Origin: NC2004 sp050874905
GTDB taxonomy: Bacteria; Bacillota; Clostridia; Lachnospirales; Lachnospiraceae
NCBI GenBank assembly: GCA_050874905.1
Contig: JBNMLP010000004.1
Span: forward strand, 62,001 to 126,000
Direction of reading: 5' to 3'
DNA: 64,000 nucleotides
In this document: positions 17,341 to 25,008 of the stretch, piece after piece
How the letters are laid out: every line of letters starts with the position of its first letter
How positions within the stretch are numbered: the stretch's first letter is position 1
The notes under the pieces: model-generated
Told to the model about the DNA's origin: nothing
What the model saw: the letters and a program-made list of their open reading frames with translations, nothing else
The model's database searches: none
Made by a program: the position numbers and the translations under genes

Positions 17341-19647
17341 TTAAGATAATAGAAGTTCCGGGCCATTCTCTCCTTTCTTAAGGATAGCCTGTCCTCCATT
17401 TTTTAACTGTCCAAACAACAGCTCGTCCACGATCGCAGGCTTGATCTCATTTTCAAAATATCGTTTGATCTGACGCGCCCCATATTCGGATGCCACGGCA
17501 TCCTTTGCGATCGCTTGAAGCAATGTCTCCTCATAGGATATGCGCACACCCTTTTTGACCAGCTTTTCCTCAAGCTCCCTGCACTGTTTTTTCACGATAC
17601 GCTCTGCCATCACCTCATCCAATGCATGAAATGCCACCACCTTGGTCAGCCGGTTGCGGAACTCCGGTGAAAACAGCCGTTTTACTTCTTCCTCCATCGC
17701 CCCTTCATTTCTGGTCTGCTCATTAAATCCAATGGCAGGCTTATTGAGACGGCGTGCTCCGGCATTGGAGGTCATCAAAAGGATCACATTACGAAAGTCA
17801 GCTTTCCGCCCTTTGTTATCCGTAAGCGTTGCGTAGTCCATCACCTGAAGCAGAACATTGAAAATATCCGGGTGCGCTTTTTCTATCTCATCAAGCAGCA
17901 GGACACAGTGCGGTGTTTTCCTGATGGCATCCGTCAAAAGTCCGCCTTCCTCATAACCGACATAGCCCTGCGGCGCACCGATAAATTTGGCTACTGCATG
18001 TTTTTCCATATACTCACTCATATCAAACCGCACCAGTGAAATGCCCAGCTCTTTGGAAAGGGTTCTTGCAATTTCTGTTTTTCCTACTCCGGTCGGCCCG
18101 ACAAATAACAGGGACGCAACCGGTTTGTTCTCCTCTGCCAGTCCGGAACGGCTCAGCTTGATCGCACGGCACACCTTGTCAATGGCCTCTTCCTGTCCAA
18201 ATACCTGTGATGTTAGACGATCTTCTAATGTCTTAAGCTGCTCCACTTCATCGCCTGCCACACTTTGTTTTGGCACATGCAAAAACTGCGCCAGCACCTG
18301 TTCCACATCTTCTTTGCTGACTTTTAATGCCTGCTTCTTTTTCTTTGCATCCCGACCGGCTTTTAATTTCACATAGGCACCGGCTTCGTCCATCAGATCG
18401 ATCGCCTTGTCCGGCAAAAATCGTTCGTGCACATATTTTTTTGTCAGTGACACCATATAGCGCAGCACTTCTTCCGTATACAACACCTTATGAAAATCTT
18501 CATAGTAAGAACGGATGCCGAGCAGGATATGCACACATTCTTCTTCGGATGGCTCATTGATCCGGACTTGCTGAAAACGGCGCACCATGGAACGGCTCTG
18601 TTCAAAATGCTTTTTATACTCATCATAGGTAGTCGCTCCGATAAAGCGAAGCTTTCCCCCCGTCAGATAAGGCTTTAACATGTTTGATGCATCCAGGGAA
18701 CCGCCATTTACCGCTCCGGCACCGATCACGGTGTGGATCTCATCCAGATAGACGATCGCATGCGGTTCTTTTTCCAGAGAATCAAGCACCATCTTAAGAC
18801 GCTTTTCAAAATCGCCACGATACTGGGTTCCCGCCACCATGCTTGCCATATCAACCGCATACACCTTCGCATCCTTTAAATTGTCCGGCACATTATCCTC
18901 CACAATGCGGCGCACAAGACCGTAGGTGATCGCGGTTTTTCCGACTCCCGGTTCTCCGATATGAAGCGGATTATTTTTCTCCTTCCGGCTTAAGATCAGG
19001 ATCGTTTCTTCTATCTCCTTTTCCCTGCCGATCAGAGGCACATAATTTTCCTGCTCCACCACATCATTTAAACAGGTCACATAGTTTAAGAAGGATGCCT
19101 TTTTTCCAGAACGTTCTTCTCCCCACTCTCCATCCTCAAAGGCCTCATCTCCCTCGTCCTCTTCTTCCAAATAGATCGTGAATTTGTCCGGAGCAATGCC
19201 CGAGTAATCTTCTTCGTCATCTTCTCTGGCACACAGCTCAAAAAATACATCATTCACATTGACGTTCTGCTGCGCCATATAATAAACTGCGTAACATTCC
19301 GGCAGCTTCATCATGCCATAAAACACATGCGTTAAGGAAAGGCTGGTCTTTCCACTGGCATCCGCCTGCAATGCTCCGTGTTCCAGCATTGCTTCAAACC
19401 CCCGGCTTAAAGACGGCACCGTCTGCGTTCCTTCCGGAAGCTGTTCATAATTTTTCTTAAAAAATTTCTTGAGCTGGCGGCGCAGTTCTTCCGCATCTCC
19501 GCCATTTAACGCATAACAGTCCTGAAATACTTCATCCCTTGTAAGCACATAGAGGAAATGTTCCGGAGTCACAAATTCATGCCGCCATTTTTTTGCTGTA
19601 TCTGCTGTTTTTTGCAGCAGTTTATTTAATCGCTTTGTTGTATCCAA
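17341..19647 (-). CDS. clpA: ATP-dependent Clp protease ATP-binding subunit ClpA
   Basis: A double-AAA+ unfoldase that feeds substrates to ClpP. The 768-residue protein has an N-terminal Clp-N domain (VTPEHFLYVLTRDEVF), an acidic linker with many Glu/Asp (about residues 140-190), the first Walker A HIGEPGVGKTAI with Walker B IVYLDEIHTVIGAGA, and the second Walker A FVGPTGVGKTEIA with Walker B VLLLDEIEKAHPDIF. It lacks the long middle coiled coil of ClpB and ClpC. Translation starts at TTG (19647), supported by GGAGG eight bases upstream and by a gap of only three bases from the clpS stop. The pairing with clpS marks it as ClpA rather than ClpC. Confidence 0.94.
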   Translation of the reverse strand: MDTTKRLNKLLQKTADTAKKWRHEFVTPEHFLYVLTRDEVFQDCYALNGGDAEELRRQLKKFFKKNYEQLPEGTQTVPSLSRGFEAMLEHGALQADASGKTSLSLTHVFYGMMKLPECYAVYYMAQQNVNVNDVFFELCAREDDEEDYSGIAPDKFTIYLEEEDEGDEAFEDGEWGEERSGKKASFLNYVTCLNDVVEQENYVPLIGREKEIEETILILSRKEKNNPLHIGEPGVGKTAITYGLVRRIVEDNVPDNLKDAKVYAVDMASMVAGTQYRGDFEKRLKMVLDSLEKEPHAIVYLDEIHTVIGAGAVNGGSLDASNMLKPYLTGGKLRFIGATTYDEYKKHFEQSRSMVRRFQQVRINEPSEEECVHILLGIRSYYEDFHKVLYTEEVLRYMVSLTKKYVHERFLPDKAIDLMDEAGAYVKLKAGRDAKKKKQALKVSKEDVEQVLAQFLHVPKQSVAGDEVEQLKTLEDRLTSQVFGQEEAIDKVCRAIKLSRSGLAEENKPVASLLFVGPTGVGKTEIARTLSKELGISLVRFDMSEYMEKHAVAKFIGAPQGYVGYEEGGLLTDAIRKTPHCVLLLDEIEKAHPDIFNVLLQVMDYATLTDNKGRKADFRNVILLMTSNAGARRLNKPAIGFNEQTRNEGAMEEEVKRLFSPEFRNRLTKVVAFHALDEVMAERIVKKQCRELEEKLVKKGVRISYEETLLQAIAKDAVASEYGARQIKRYFENEIKPAIVDELLFGQLKNGGQAILKKGENGPELLLS

Positions 19648-19650
19648 CCC

Positions 19651-19968
19651 TTATGCCTCCTTCATTTCCACCCGGAACGGATAACCTGCCTCTCTTGCCA
19701 TTTGAAGCGCACGGTTTCTCTTTGATGCCGCAATGTCATATGTATATGTTCCAACAACAGCCTGTCCTCCCTTATGCACTGTGAGCATGAGGGCGACCGC
19801 CTCTGTTTCGCTCTTTTGAAATACTGTCATTAAAATCTCCACGACAAAATCCATCGGGGTAAAATCATCATTATACATCACAACCGCATAGTGATGCGGC
19901 TCCATGATCTTATATATCTCACGTTCCCGTAAAAGTGTTCCGGTACCGTGCTTTTCTTTTCCTGCCAT
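19651..19968 (-). CDS. clpS: ClpS adaptor protein
   Basis: The adaptor that delivers N-degron substrates to ClpA. The 105-residue product shows the ClpS core: HHYAVVMYNDDFTPMDFV (with the N-D-D and T-P motifs of the hydrophobic N-end binding pocket), a VHKGGQAVVGTYTYDIA segment and an alpha-beta end. The start has AAAGGAG upstream. It is translationally coupled to clpA. Family knowledge predicts recognition of Leu, Phe, Tyr or Trp N termini; the pocket residues appear intact. Confidence 0.94.
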   Translation of the reverse strand: MAGKEKHGTGTLLREREIYKIMEPHHYAVVMYNDDFTPMDFVVEILMTVFQKSETEAVALMLTVHKGGQAVVGTYTYDIAASKRNRALQMAREAGYPFRVEMKEA

Positions 19969-20044
19969 AGTATGCTCCTTTCCACACTGATCCTATTCCC
20001 ATCATAGCACACGCAGACAGATGCATGCAATGCTTCTGAAACGA

Positions 20045-20087
20045 CAAAAGCGGCATGACCCGAAGATAAGCCATGCCGCTTTTTTTG
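20045..20087. terminator. Bidirectional hairpin terminator after metK
   Basis: AGCGGCATG (20049-20057) pairs with CATGCCGCT (20072-20080). A run of T follows on the plus side and TTTTGTCG on the minus side, just past the metK stop. Confidence 0.8.
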
Positions 20088-20095
20088 TTCTGTTG

Positions 20096-21286
20096 TTATG
20101 CTAAATACTTTTTTAGATCTTCTACTTTATCCAGATGCTCCCATGGAAGGTCAACATCGGTTCTTCCAAAGTGTCCGTATGCTGCTGTCTGCTTGTAGAT
20201 CGGACGACGTAAATCCAACATCTTGATGATTCCTGCCGGGCGGAGATCAAAGTTCTCTCTGACGATGTCAACGAGCTTGTCCTCTGCTAACTTTCCGGTT
20301 CCAAAGGTATCGATCATGATAGAGGTTGGTCTTGCCACACCGATCGCATAGGATAACTGGATCTCGCATTTGTCTGCTAATCCGGCTGCTACGATATTCT
20401 TTGCTACATATCTTGCAGCATAAGCAGCGGAACGGTCTACCTTCGTGCAGTCCTTTCCTGAAAATGCTCCACCGCCGTGACGGGCATATCCACCGTAAGT
20501 ATCTACAATGATCTTACGTCCGGTCAGACCGCTGTCTCCGTGTGGTCCACCGATCACAAAACGTCCGGTTGGATTGATAAAGAATTTGGTTTCCTCATCA
20601 ACCAGCTCTTTTGGCAGGATCACATCAAATACATGCTTTTTGATGTCCTCATGGATCTGCTCCTGTGTCACTTCCTCGCCATGCTGGGTAGAAAGGACAA
20701 CTGCCTCCAGACGCTTTGGCTTTCCATTTTCATCATACTCTACAGAAACCTGTGTTTTTCCATCCGGGCGCAGATATGGCAGCGTGCCATCCTTACGAAC
20801 CTTTGTAAGCTGGATCGCAAGCTTATGCGCCAGACTGATCGGATAAGGCATATACTCCGGTGTCTCATTGCTGGCATAACCAAACATCATACCCTGATCT
20901 CCGGCACCAATCGCCTCGATCTCTTCCTCTGACATTTTGTTTTCTTTGGCTTCTAATGCCTTGTCAACACCCATGGCAATATCACTGGACTGCTCATCGA
21001 TTGCGGTGATCACACCACAGGTATCACAGTCAAATCCGTACTTGGCACGATCATAACCAATTTCACGGATCGTATCGCGCACGATCTTCTGAATGTCTAC
21101 ATAAGCATTGGTAGAGATCTCACCCATAACCAAAACCAGACCGGTTGTGATCGCTGTTTCACATGCAACACGGCTGTTTGGATCCTGTGCCATCAAAGCA
21201 TCTAAGATGGCGTCACTGATCTGATCGCAGATCTTATCCGGATGTCCTTCTGTTACTGACTCTGAAGTAAATAATAATTTCTCCAT
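20096..21286 (-). CDS. metK: S-adenosylmethionine synthetase
   Basis: Makes SAM from methionine and ATP. The 396-residue product shows the canonical motifs FTSESVTEGHPDKICDQISD, GAGDQGMMFGYA, GGPHGDSGLTGRKIIVDTYGG and GGGAFSGKDCTKVDRSAAY. The start has AAGGAGG upstream. It is controlled by a SAM-I riboswitch about 150 bases upstream with its own sigma-A promoter, a direct product-feedback loop. It stands alone as a transcription unit, closed by a strong terminator. Confidence 0.98.
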   Translation of the reverse strand: MEKLLFTSESVTEGHPDKICDQISDAILDALMAQDPNSRVACETAITTGLVLVMGEISTNAYVDIQKIVRDTIREIGYDRAKYGFDCDTCGVITAIDEQSSDIAMGVDKALEAKENKMSEEEIEAIGAGDQGMMFGYASNETPEYMPYPISLAHKLAIQLTKVRKDGTLPYLRPDGKTQVSVEYDENGKPKRLEAVVLSTQHGEEVTQEQIHEDIKKHVFDVILPKELVDEETKFFINPTGRFVIGGPHGDSGLTGRKIIVDTYGGYARHGGGAFSGKDCTKVDRSAAYAARYVAKNIVAAGLADKCEIQLSYAIGVARPTSIMIDTFGTGKLAEDKLVDIVRENFDLRPAGIIKMLDLRRPIYKQTAAYGHFGRTDVDLPWEHLDKVEDLKKYLA

Positions 21287-21394
21287 ACGTTCCTCCTTCT
21301 TTTTTGTCCAAATATCTCTCTAAAGAAAATTCTTACAACGTTCTACGGTTATTTCCGTCCTGCTATATCAGCAGGCCTTACCGCATTATTCGCA

Positions 21395-21557
21395 TAAAAA
21401 AATCCGGTCAAGCCGGATTGATCTGTTGCACCAATCCTCTTATTGCTCGACTGTCGTGAACCATATGGTTCCTTTCACTCGCTCAGGTCGGCACCTTCCA
21501 TAATGGGGTTGCCGTGGCTTCTTCGTCCCTTCTGACTCCACCACTCTGAATAAGAGA
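21395..21557 (-). promoter_or_regulatory. SAM-I (S-box) riboswitch with terminator
   Basis: Read on the minus strand, the aptamer begins with the P1 strand CTCTTATTCAGAG and has the S-box core GGTGGAG, GAAGCCACGGCAACC and GGAAGGTGCC, and closes with GCAATAAGAGG (ending at about 21436). An expression platform follows: AATCCGG-CTTGA-CCGGATT plus a run of T (21395-21419). The aptamer's 3' P1 side continues into GGATTGG, able to form a competing antiterminator with CAATCC. It sits upstream of metK. Between 21290 and 21394 a further CCTGCT/AGCAGG hairpin is present. Confidence 0.95.
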
Positions 21558-21624
21558 AACATTTGCGATATTAATATAAACAATGCACACGGGCAGAACT
21601 CATGCTGCCACATGTTACGGGATG

Positions 21625-21653
21625 AGTATACACCCCATACCTGCTTTCGTCAA
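21625..21653 (-). promoter_or_regulatory. Sigma-A promoter of the riboswitch-metK unit
   Basis: On the minus strand TTGACG (21648-21653) and TATACT (21625-21630) are separated by 17 bases, about 70 bases before the aptamer. Confidence 0.7.
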
Positions 21654-21663
21654 GGGGAAATGA

Positions 21664-21692
21664 TTGCATTTTGCATGCATTTCCATTATACT
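21664..21692 (+). promoter_or_regulatory. Sigma-A promoter of the HD-GYP gene
   Basis: TTGCAT (21664-21669), 17 bases, TATACT (21687-21692); divergent from the metK promoter only eleven bases away. Confidence 0.6.
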
Positions 21693-21766
21693 ATGTAGTA
21701 TAGAATATCGGTATCAGAAGCGTGACACTTCTGGCATGACACACTTGGGGTGAGGGGGCTTGATCT

Positions 21767-22846
21767 ATGAAGAAGATTCGTGTCAGTATCTATAATGTAA
21801 CACCGGGAATGGTAGCTGCGAGCGATATTTTTTCACCGAACGGACAACTGCTCGTTCCAAAGGACATGACCTTTACACCGGAGCTTTTGGAGCGCCTTGG
21901 TGCATATGCCATTCCTTTCGTTAATATCTATGAAGATGAAAATGAGGAGAACCCTCCTCTTCCTGCAGATTCGAGTTATTCTGACCGTATCAAGAACAGT
22001 AAGGAATTCCAAATATTTCAGGAAGAATTTTCTCATTCCTTAGTTTCCGTCAATCAAAACCTGCAGCACGTCGTGGCAAGCAGCGACGACATCGATGTCG
22101 ATGCCCTGCTTCACGATACCACACGCCTTTTAACCAACAGCAATACTACGATCGGTGTGCTGGATCTCGTCAATAACTTACGAAGCTACGACGATTCCAC
22201 CTATGCCCATTCATTAAATGTTTCCATTATCTGCCGGGTATTTGGACAATGGCTCCATCTGCCGCAGGAGGATATCGATGCCCTTACGGTTGCCGGTTCC
22301 ATTCACGATCTTGGCAAGCTCTTAATGCCGCCGGAGATCATCAAAAAACCGGATCGTCTGACCGACGAGGAGTTCCGTATTATCAAAACCCATCCGTACA
22401 AAGGCTACAAGCATGTGGAAAACAGCAATCTGGATGACCGCATTAAATCAGCGATCCTGATGCACCACGAAAAATGTGATGGAAGCGGCTACCCGGCAGG
22501 ACTGACCGGGCCAAACATCACACCATTTGCCAAAATTGTTGCCATCGCCGACGTATACGATGCCATGACTGCCAACCGCGTTTACCGCGCCGGAATGTGT
22601 CCGTTCCATGTCATCCGCATGTTTGAAAATGAAGGCTATCTAAAATATGATGTACGCTATCTGCTTCCATTCTTAGAAGGTATCGTACAGACCTATATCA
22701 ACAACCGTGTCCGTTTGACTGATGGAAGTGTGGGAGAGATCATCTTCATCAACAAACAGTCGTTGTCCCGTCCGATCGTCAAGATCAAGGATCGCTTTGT
22801 TGATCTGTCCACAGAAAAGAATCTGGTCATTGAAGAAATTTTATAA
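21767..22846 (+). CDS. HD-GYP domain protein, probable cyclic-di-GMP phosphodiesterase
   Basis: A 359-residue protein with an N-terminal domain of about 110 residues like those that precede HD-GYP modules in Firmicutes (MKKIRVSIYNVTPGMVAASD), and a complete HD-GYP core: the HD dyad in GSIHDLGKLLMPPEII, THPYKGY, LMHHEKCDGSGYPAGL (GYP motif) and IVAIADVYDAMTANRVYR. Such enzymes hydrolyse c-di-GMP to GMP. A C-terminal segment of about 45 residues (VRLTDGSVGEIIFI) resembles a small beta domain. GAGGGGG lies upstream of the ATG. Monocistronic. It could regulate motility, given the flagellar genes nearby, but no link is visible in the sequence. Confidence 0.9.
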   Translation: MKKIRVSIYNVTPGMVAASDIFSPNGQLLVPKDMTFTPELLERLGAYAIPFVNIYEDENEENPPLPADSSYSDRIKNSKEFQIFQEEFSHSLVSVNQNLQHVVASSDDIDVDALLHDTTRLLTNSNTTIGVLDLVNNLRSYDDSTYAHSLNVSIICRVFGQWLHLPQEDIDALTVAGSIHDLGKLLMPPEIIKKPDRLTDEEFRIIKTHPYKGYKHVENSNLDDRIKSAILMHHEKCDGSGYPAGLTGPNITPFAKIVAIADVYDAMTANRVYRAGMCPFHVIRMFENEGYLKYDVRYLLPFLEGIVQTYINNRVRLTDGSVGEIIFINKQSLSRPIVKIKDRFVDLSTEKNLVIEEIL

Positions 22847-22863
22847 AAAGAACATAAAAACAA

Positions 22864-22890
22864 CCCCGCTTATAAAAAGCGGGGCATTTT
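22864..22890. terminator. Terminator between the HD-GYP gene and murA
   Basis: CCCCGCTT / AAGCGGGG with a five-base loop, followed by CATTTTCTTTT. It lies between convergent genes and can serve both. Confidence 0.85.
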
Positions 22891-22893
22891 CTT

Positions 22894-24195
22894 TTATACT
22901 ACCTGATATTTAAATTTCTGAATCTCACGCTCGGACTCTACCAAAGCAATCTCTGCTCCCAGTCCCCGGAGTTTTTCATCAAATCGTTCATATCCACGCT
23001 GGATATACTGAATACTGTCCACGGTAGAATATCCATCCGCAGAAAGTGCGGCAATCACCAGTGCTGCGCCTGCCCGAAGATCCGGTGCAACAATATCAGC
23101 ACTCGTATATCGGTCAACTCCGGTAATGATGGCAACATTTCCTTCTACCTGGATCGTAGCACCCATCCGTACCAGCTCATCCACATATTTAAAACGATTC
23201 TCAAAAATGCTTTCTGTAATCACACTTGTTCCTTCCGAAAGAGCCAGTGCTACTGCCATCTGTGGCTGCATATCTGTCGGGAATCCCGGATAAGGAAGTG
23301 TTTTGATCTGTGTACAGGTCAGCTTCCGGTCTCTTGCATCTACCCGTACCGCATCATCATACTCATGGATCGTACATCCCATCTCAGCAAGCTTGGCACT
23401 GATCGCCTCCAAATGCTTTGGGATCACGTTCTTTACAGTAATATCGCCATGTGTTGCAGCCGCAGCCGCCATAAACGTGCCTGCTTCGATCTGATCCGGA
23501 ATGATCGCATATTCACTTCCGTGGAAGGACTCAACTCCGCGGATCCGGATCACATCCGTACCGGCACCTTTGATATTGGCACCCATACTATTTAAAAAGT
23601 TTGCCACATCGACAATGTGTGGCTCTTTTGCCGCATTCTCAATGATGGTGCGTCCCTCTGCCAATGCCGCTGCCATCATGACATTGATGGTTGCTCCCAC
23701 GGACACAACGTCCATATAAATATGTGCACCCACGAGCTGTTCTGCTGTTGCCGTGATCATACCATTGGCAATCTCTACCTTCGCACCAAGTGCCCGAAAA
23801 CCCTTGATATGCTGGTCGATCGGCCGGCTTCCAATATCACAGCCCCCCGGAAGTGCTACGACTGCACGTTTGTACTTGCCGAGCAGCGCACCGAGCAGAT
23901 AATACGATGCACGTATTTTTCTAATGTATTCTCCATCTACGATCGTAGATTCTCTTCTGATATTTTTCCCACTGATCCGAACCGTGTTCGCATCCAGTCT
24001 TGTTACCGTTCCTCCAATGCCTGCAATCGCCTGTAACATCACATTCGTGTCACGCACATCCGGCATATTCTCAATCAAACATTCTCCATCCGTCATTACG
24101 GCTGCTGCCAATACACCCAAAGATGCATTCTTCGCACCACCGATCACTACCTCGCCACAAAGTGGGTGTCCACCCTTCATAACGTACTGTTCCAT
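22894..24195 (-). CDS. murA: UDP-N-acetylglucosamine 1-carboxyvinyltransferase
   Basis: Catalyses the first committed step of peptidoglycan synthesis, adding enolpyruvate from PEP to UDP-GlcNAc. The 433-residue protein has the inside-out barrel signatures GGAKNASLGVLAA near the start, the catalytic loop LPGGCDIGSRPIDQH with Cys119, and FPTDMQPQMA near the end. The Cys means the enzyme should be fosfomycin-sensitive, unlike Asp variants. A promoter with TATAAT lies about 155 bases upstream. Clostridia often have two murA copies; only this one is in the window. Confidence 0.95.
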   Translation of the reverse strand: MEQYVMKGGHPLCGEVVIGGAKNASLGVLAAAVMTDGECLIENMPDVRDTNVMLQAIAGIGGTVTRLDANTVRISGKNIRRESTIVDGEYIRKIRASYYLLGALLGKYKRAVVALPGGCDIGSRPIDQHIKGFRALGAKVEIANGMITATAEQLVGAHIYMDVVSVGATINVMMAAALAEGRTIIENAAKEPHIVDVANFLNSMGANIKGAGTDVIRIRGVESFHGSEYAIIPDQIEAGTFMAAAAATHGDITVKNVIPKHLEAISAKLAEMGCTIHEYDDAVRVDARDRKLTCTQIKTLPYPGFPTDMQPQMAVALALSEGTSVITESIFENRFKYVDELVRMGATIQVEGNVAIITGVDRYTSADIVAPDLRAGAALVIAALSADGYSTVDSIQYIQRGYERFDEKLRGLGAEIALVESEREIQKFKYQVV

Positions 24196-24348
24196 TCTAC
24201 ACCTCTATATATCTACGAAATACACTTATTATCTAAATTATCCATTCTGGTGTTCTATCCCTATCGTCACTCTGTCATTTGTCATCTTCCACCGCCCCCG
24301 CTAGTTAGAAAATGCCTCAGAGTATATTTTTATCACCATACGTTATTG

Positions 24349-24376
24349 ATTATACCATATGAATACCATTTGTAAA
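24349..24376 (-). promoter_or_regulatory. Sigma-A promoter upstream of murA
   Basis: On the minus strand TTTACA (24371-24376), 16 bases, TATAAT (24349-24354). The leader of about 150 bases to murA shows no recognised regulatory RNA. Confidence 0.55.
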
Positions 24377-24461
24377 TCAACATTCTAAAAAAAATAGTCA
24401 CAAATTTCTCACAATTATTGCCATTTCCTTATTCAAAATGACGCTTTCTTTGCTAATTTTG

Positions 24462-24974
24462 TCATACCTCAGAAAGCCGTTTCACGATCGCATCCATCAA
24501 CTCTTCAATGCTCATTCCTTCTGCGTCGATCGTAATGTGGGCATAGGACTCATAAAGCGGGCAGCGTTCGTTATAAAGATCTGATAATGTCTGATTCTCT
24601 TTTAACAACACTCCTCTGCGCTTTAAATTACCAAGGCGGCTCTCAATCTCCTCGTAAGGAAGACGCAGATATACCACAGTACTGATCCCACGCAGATGTT
24701 CCATGGCACGGTCTGCATAGCAGACACTTCCGCCCGGTGCGATCACTTTTTTGCGTCCGGTCACGGATGCATTGACCTCATCCTCCACTTTGGAAAAATA
24801 AGCGTACCCGTCCTGTGCGATAATATCACAAAGCAGACGGTTCTCCCGCTCCTGGATCAACAGATCCGTATCTACAAACTGATAGCCCAATACCTTTGCC
24901 AGCACAACGCCGATCGTACTCTTTCCGCACCCCGGCATCCCGATCAATGTCACATTACTTTTATTGTCTCTCAT
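24462..24974 (-). CDS. Shikimate-kinase-like P-loop NTPase, substrate uncertain
   Basis: A 170-residue protein with the shikimate kinase fold pattern: Walker A GMPGCGKSTIG, the FVDTD acid motif, and NERCPLYESY near the C terminus (the shikimate-binding Arg of the RxPLY motif). Two expected features differ. The Arg of the family's GFR motif is replaced (GYAYFSKVED), and the glycine-rich TGGG loop reads APGGS; the lid Arg-Pro is RRG. The protein therefore may act on another small molecule. It starts 34 bases after the OLD ATPase gene on the same strand and probably shares its transcript. GAGG lies upstream of the start. Confidence 0.75.
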   Translation of the reverse strand: MRDNKSNVTLIGMPGCGKSTIGVVLAKVLGYQFVDTDLLIQERENRLLCDIIAQDGYAYFSKVEDEVNASVTGRKKVIAPGGSVCYADRAMEHLRGISTVVYLRLPYEEIESRLGNLKRRGVLLKENQTLSDLYNERCPLYESYAHITIDAEGMSIEELMDAIVKRLSEV

Positions 24975-25008
24975 CTTCTCATCCTCATCTCTTATATTTG
25001 ATCGTCAT

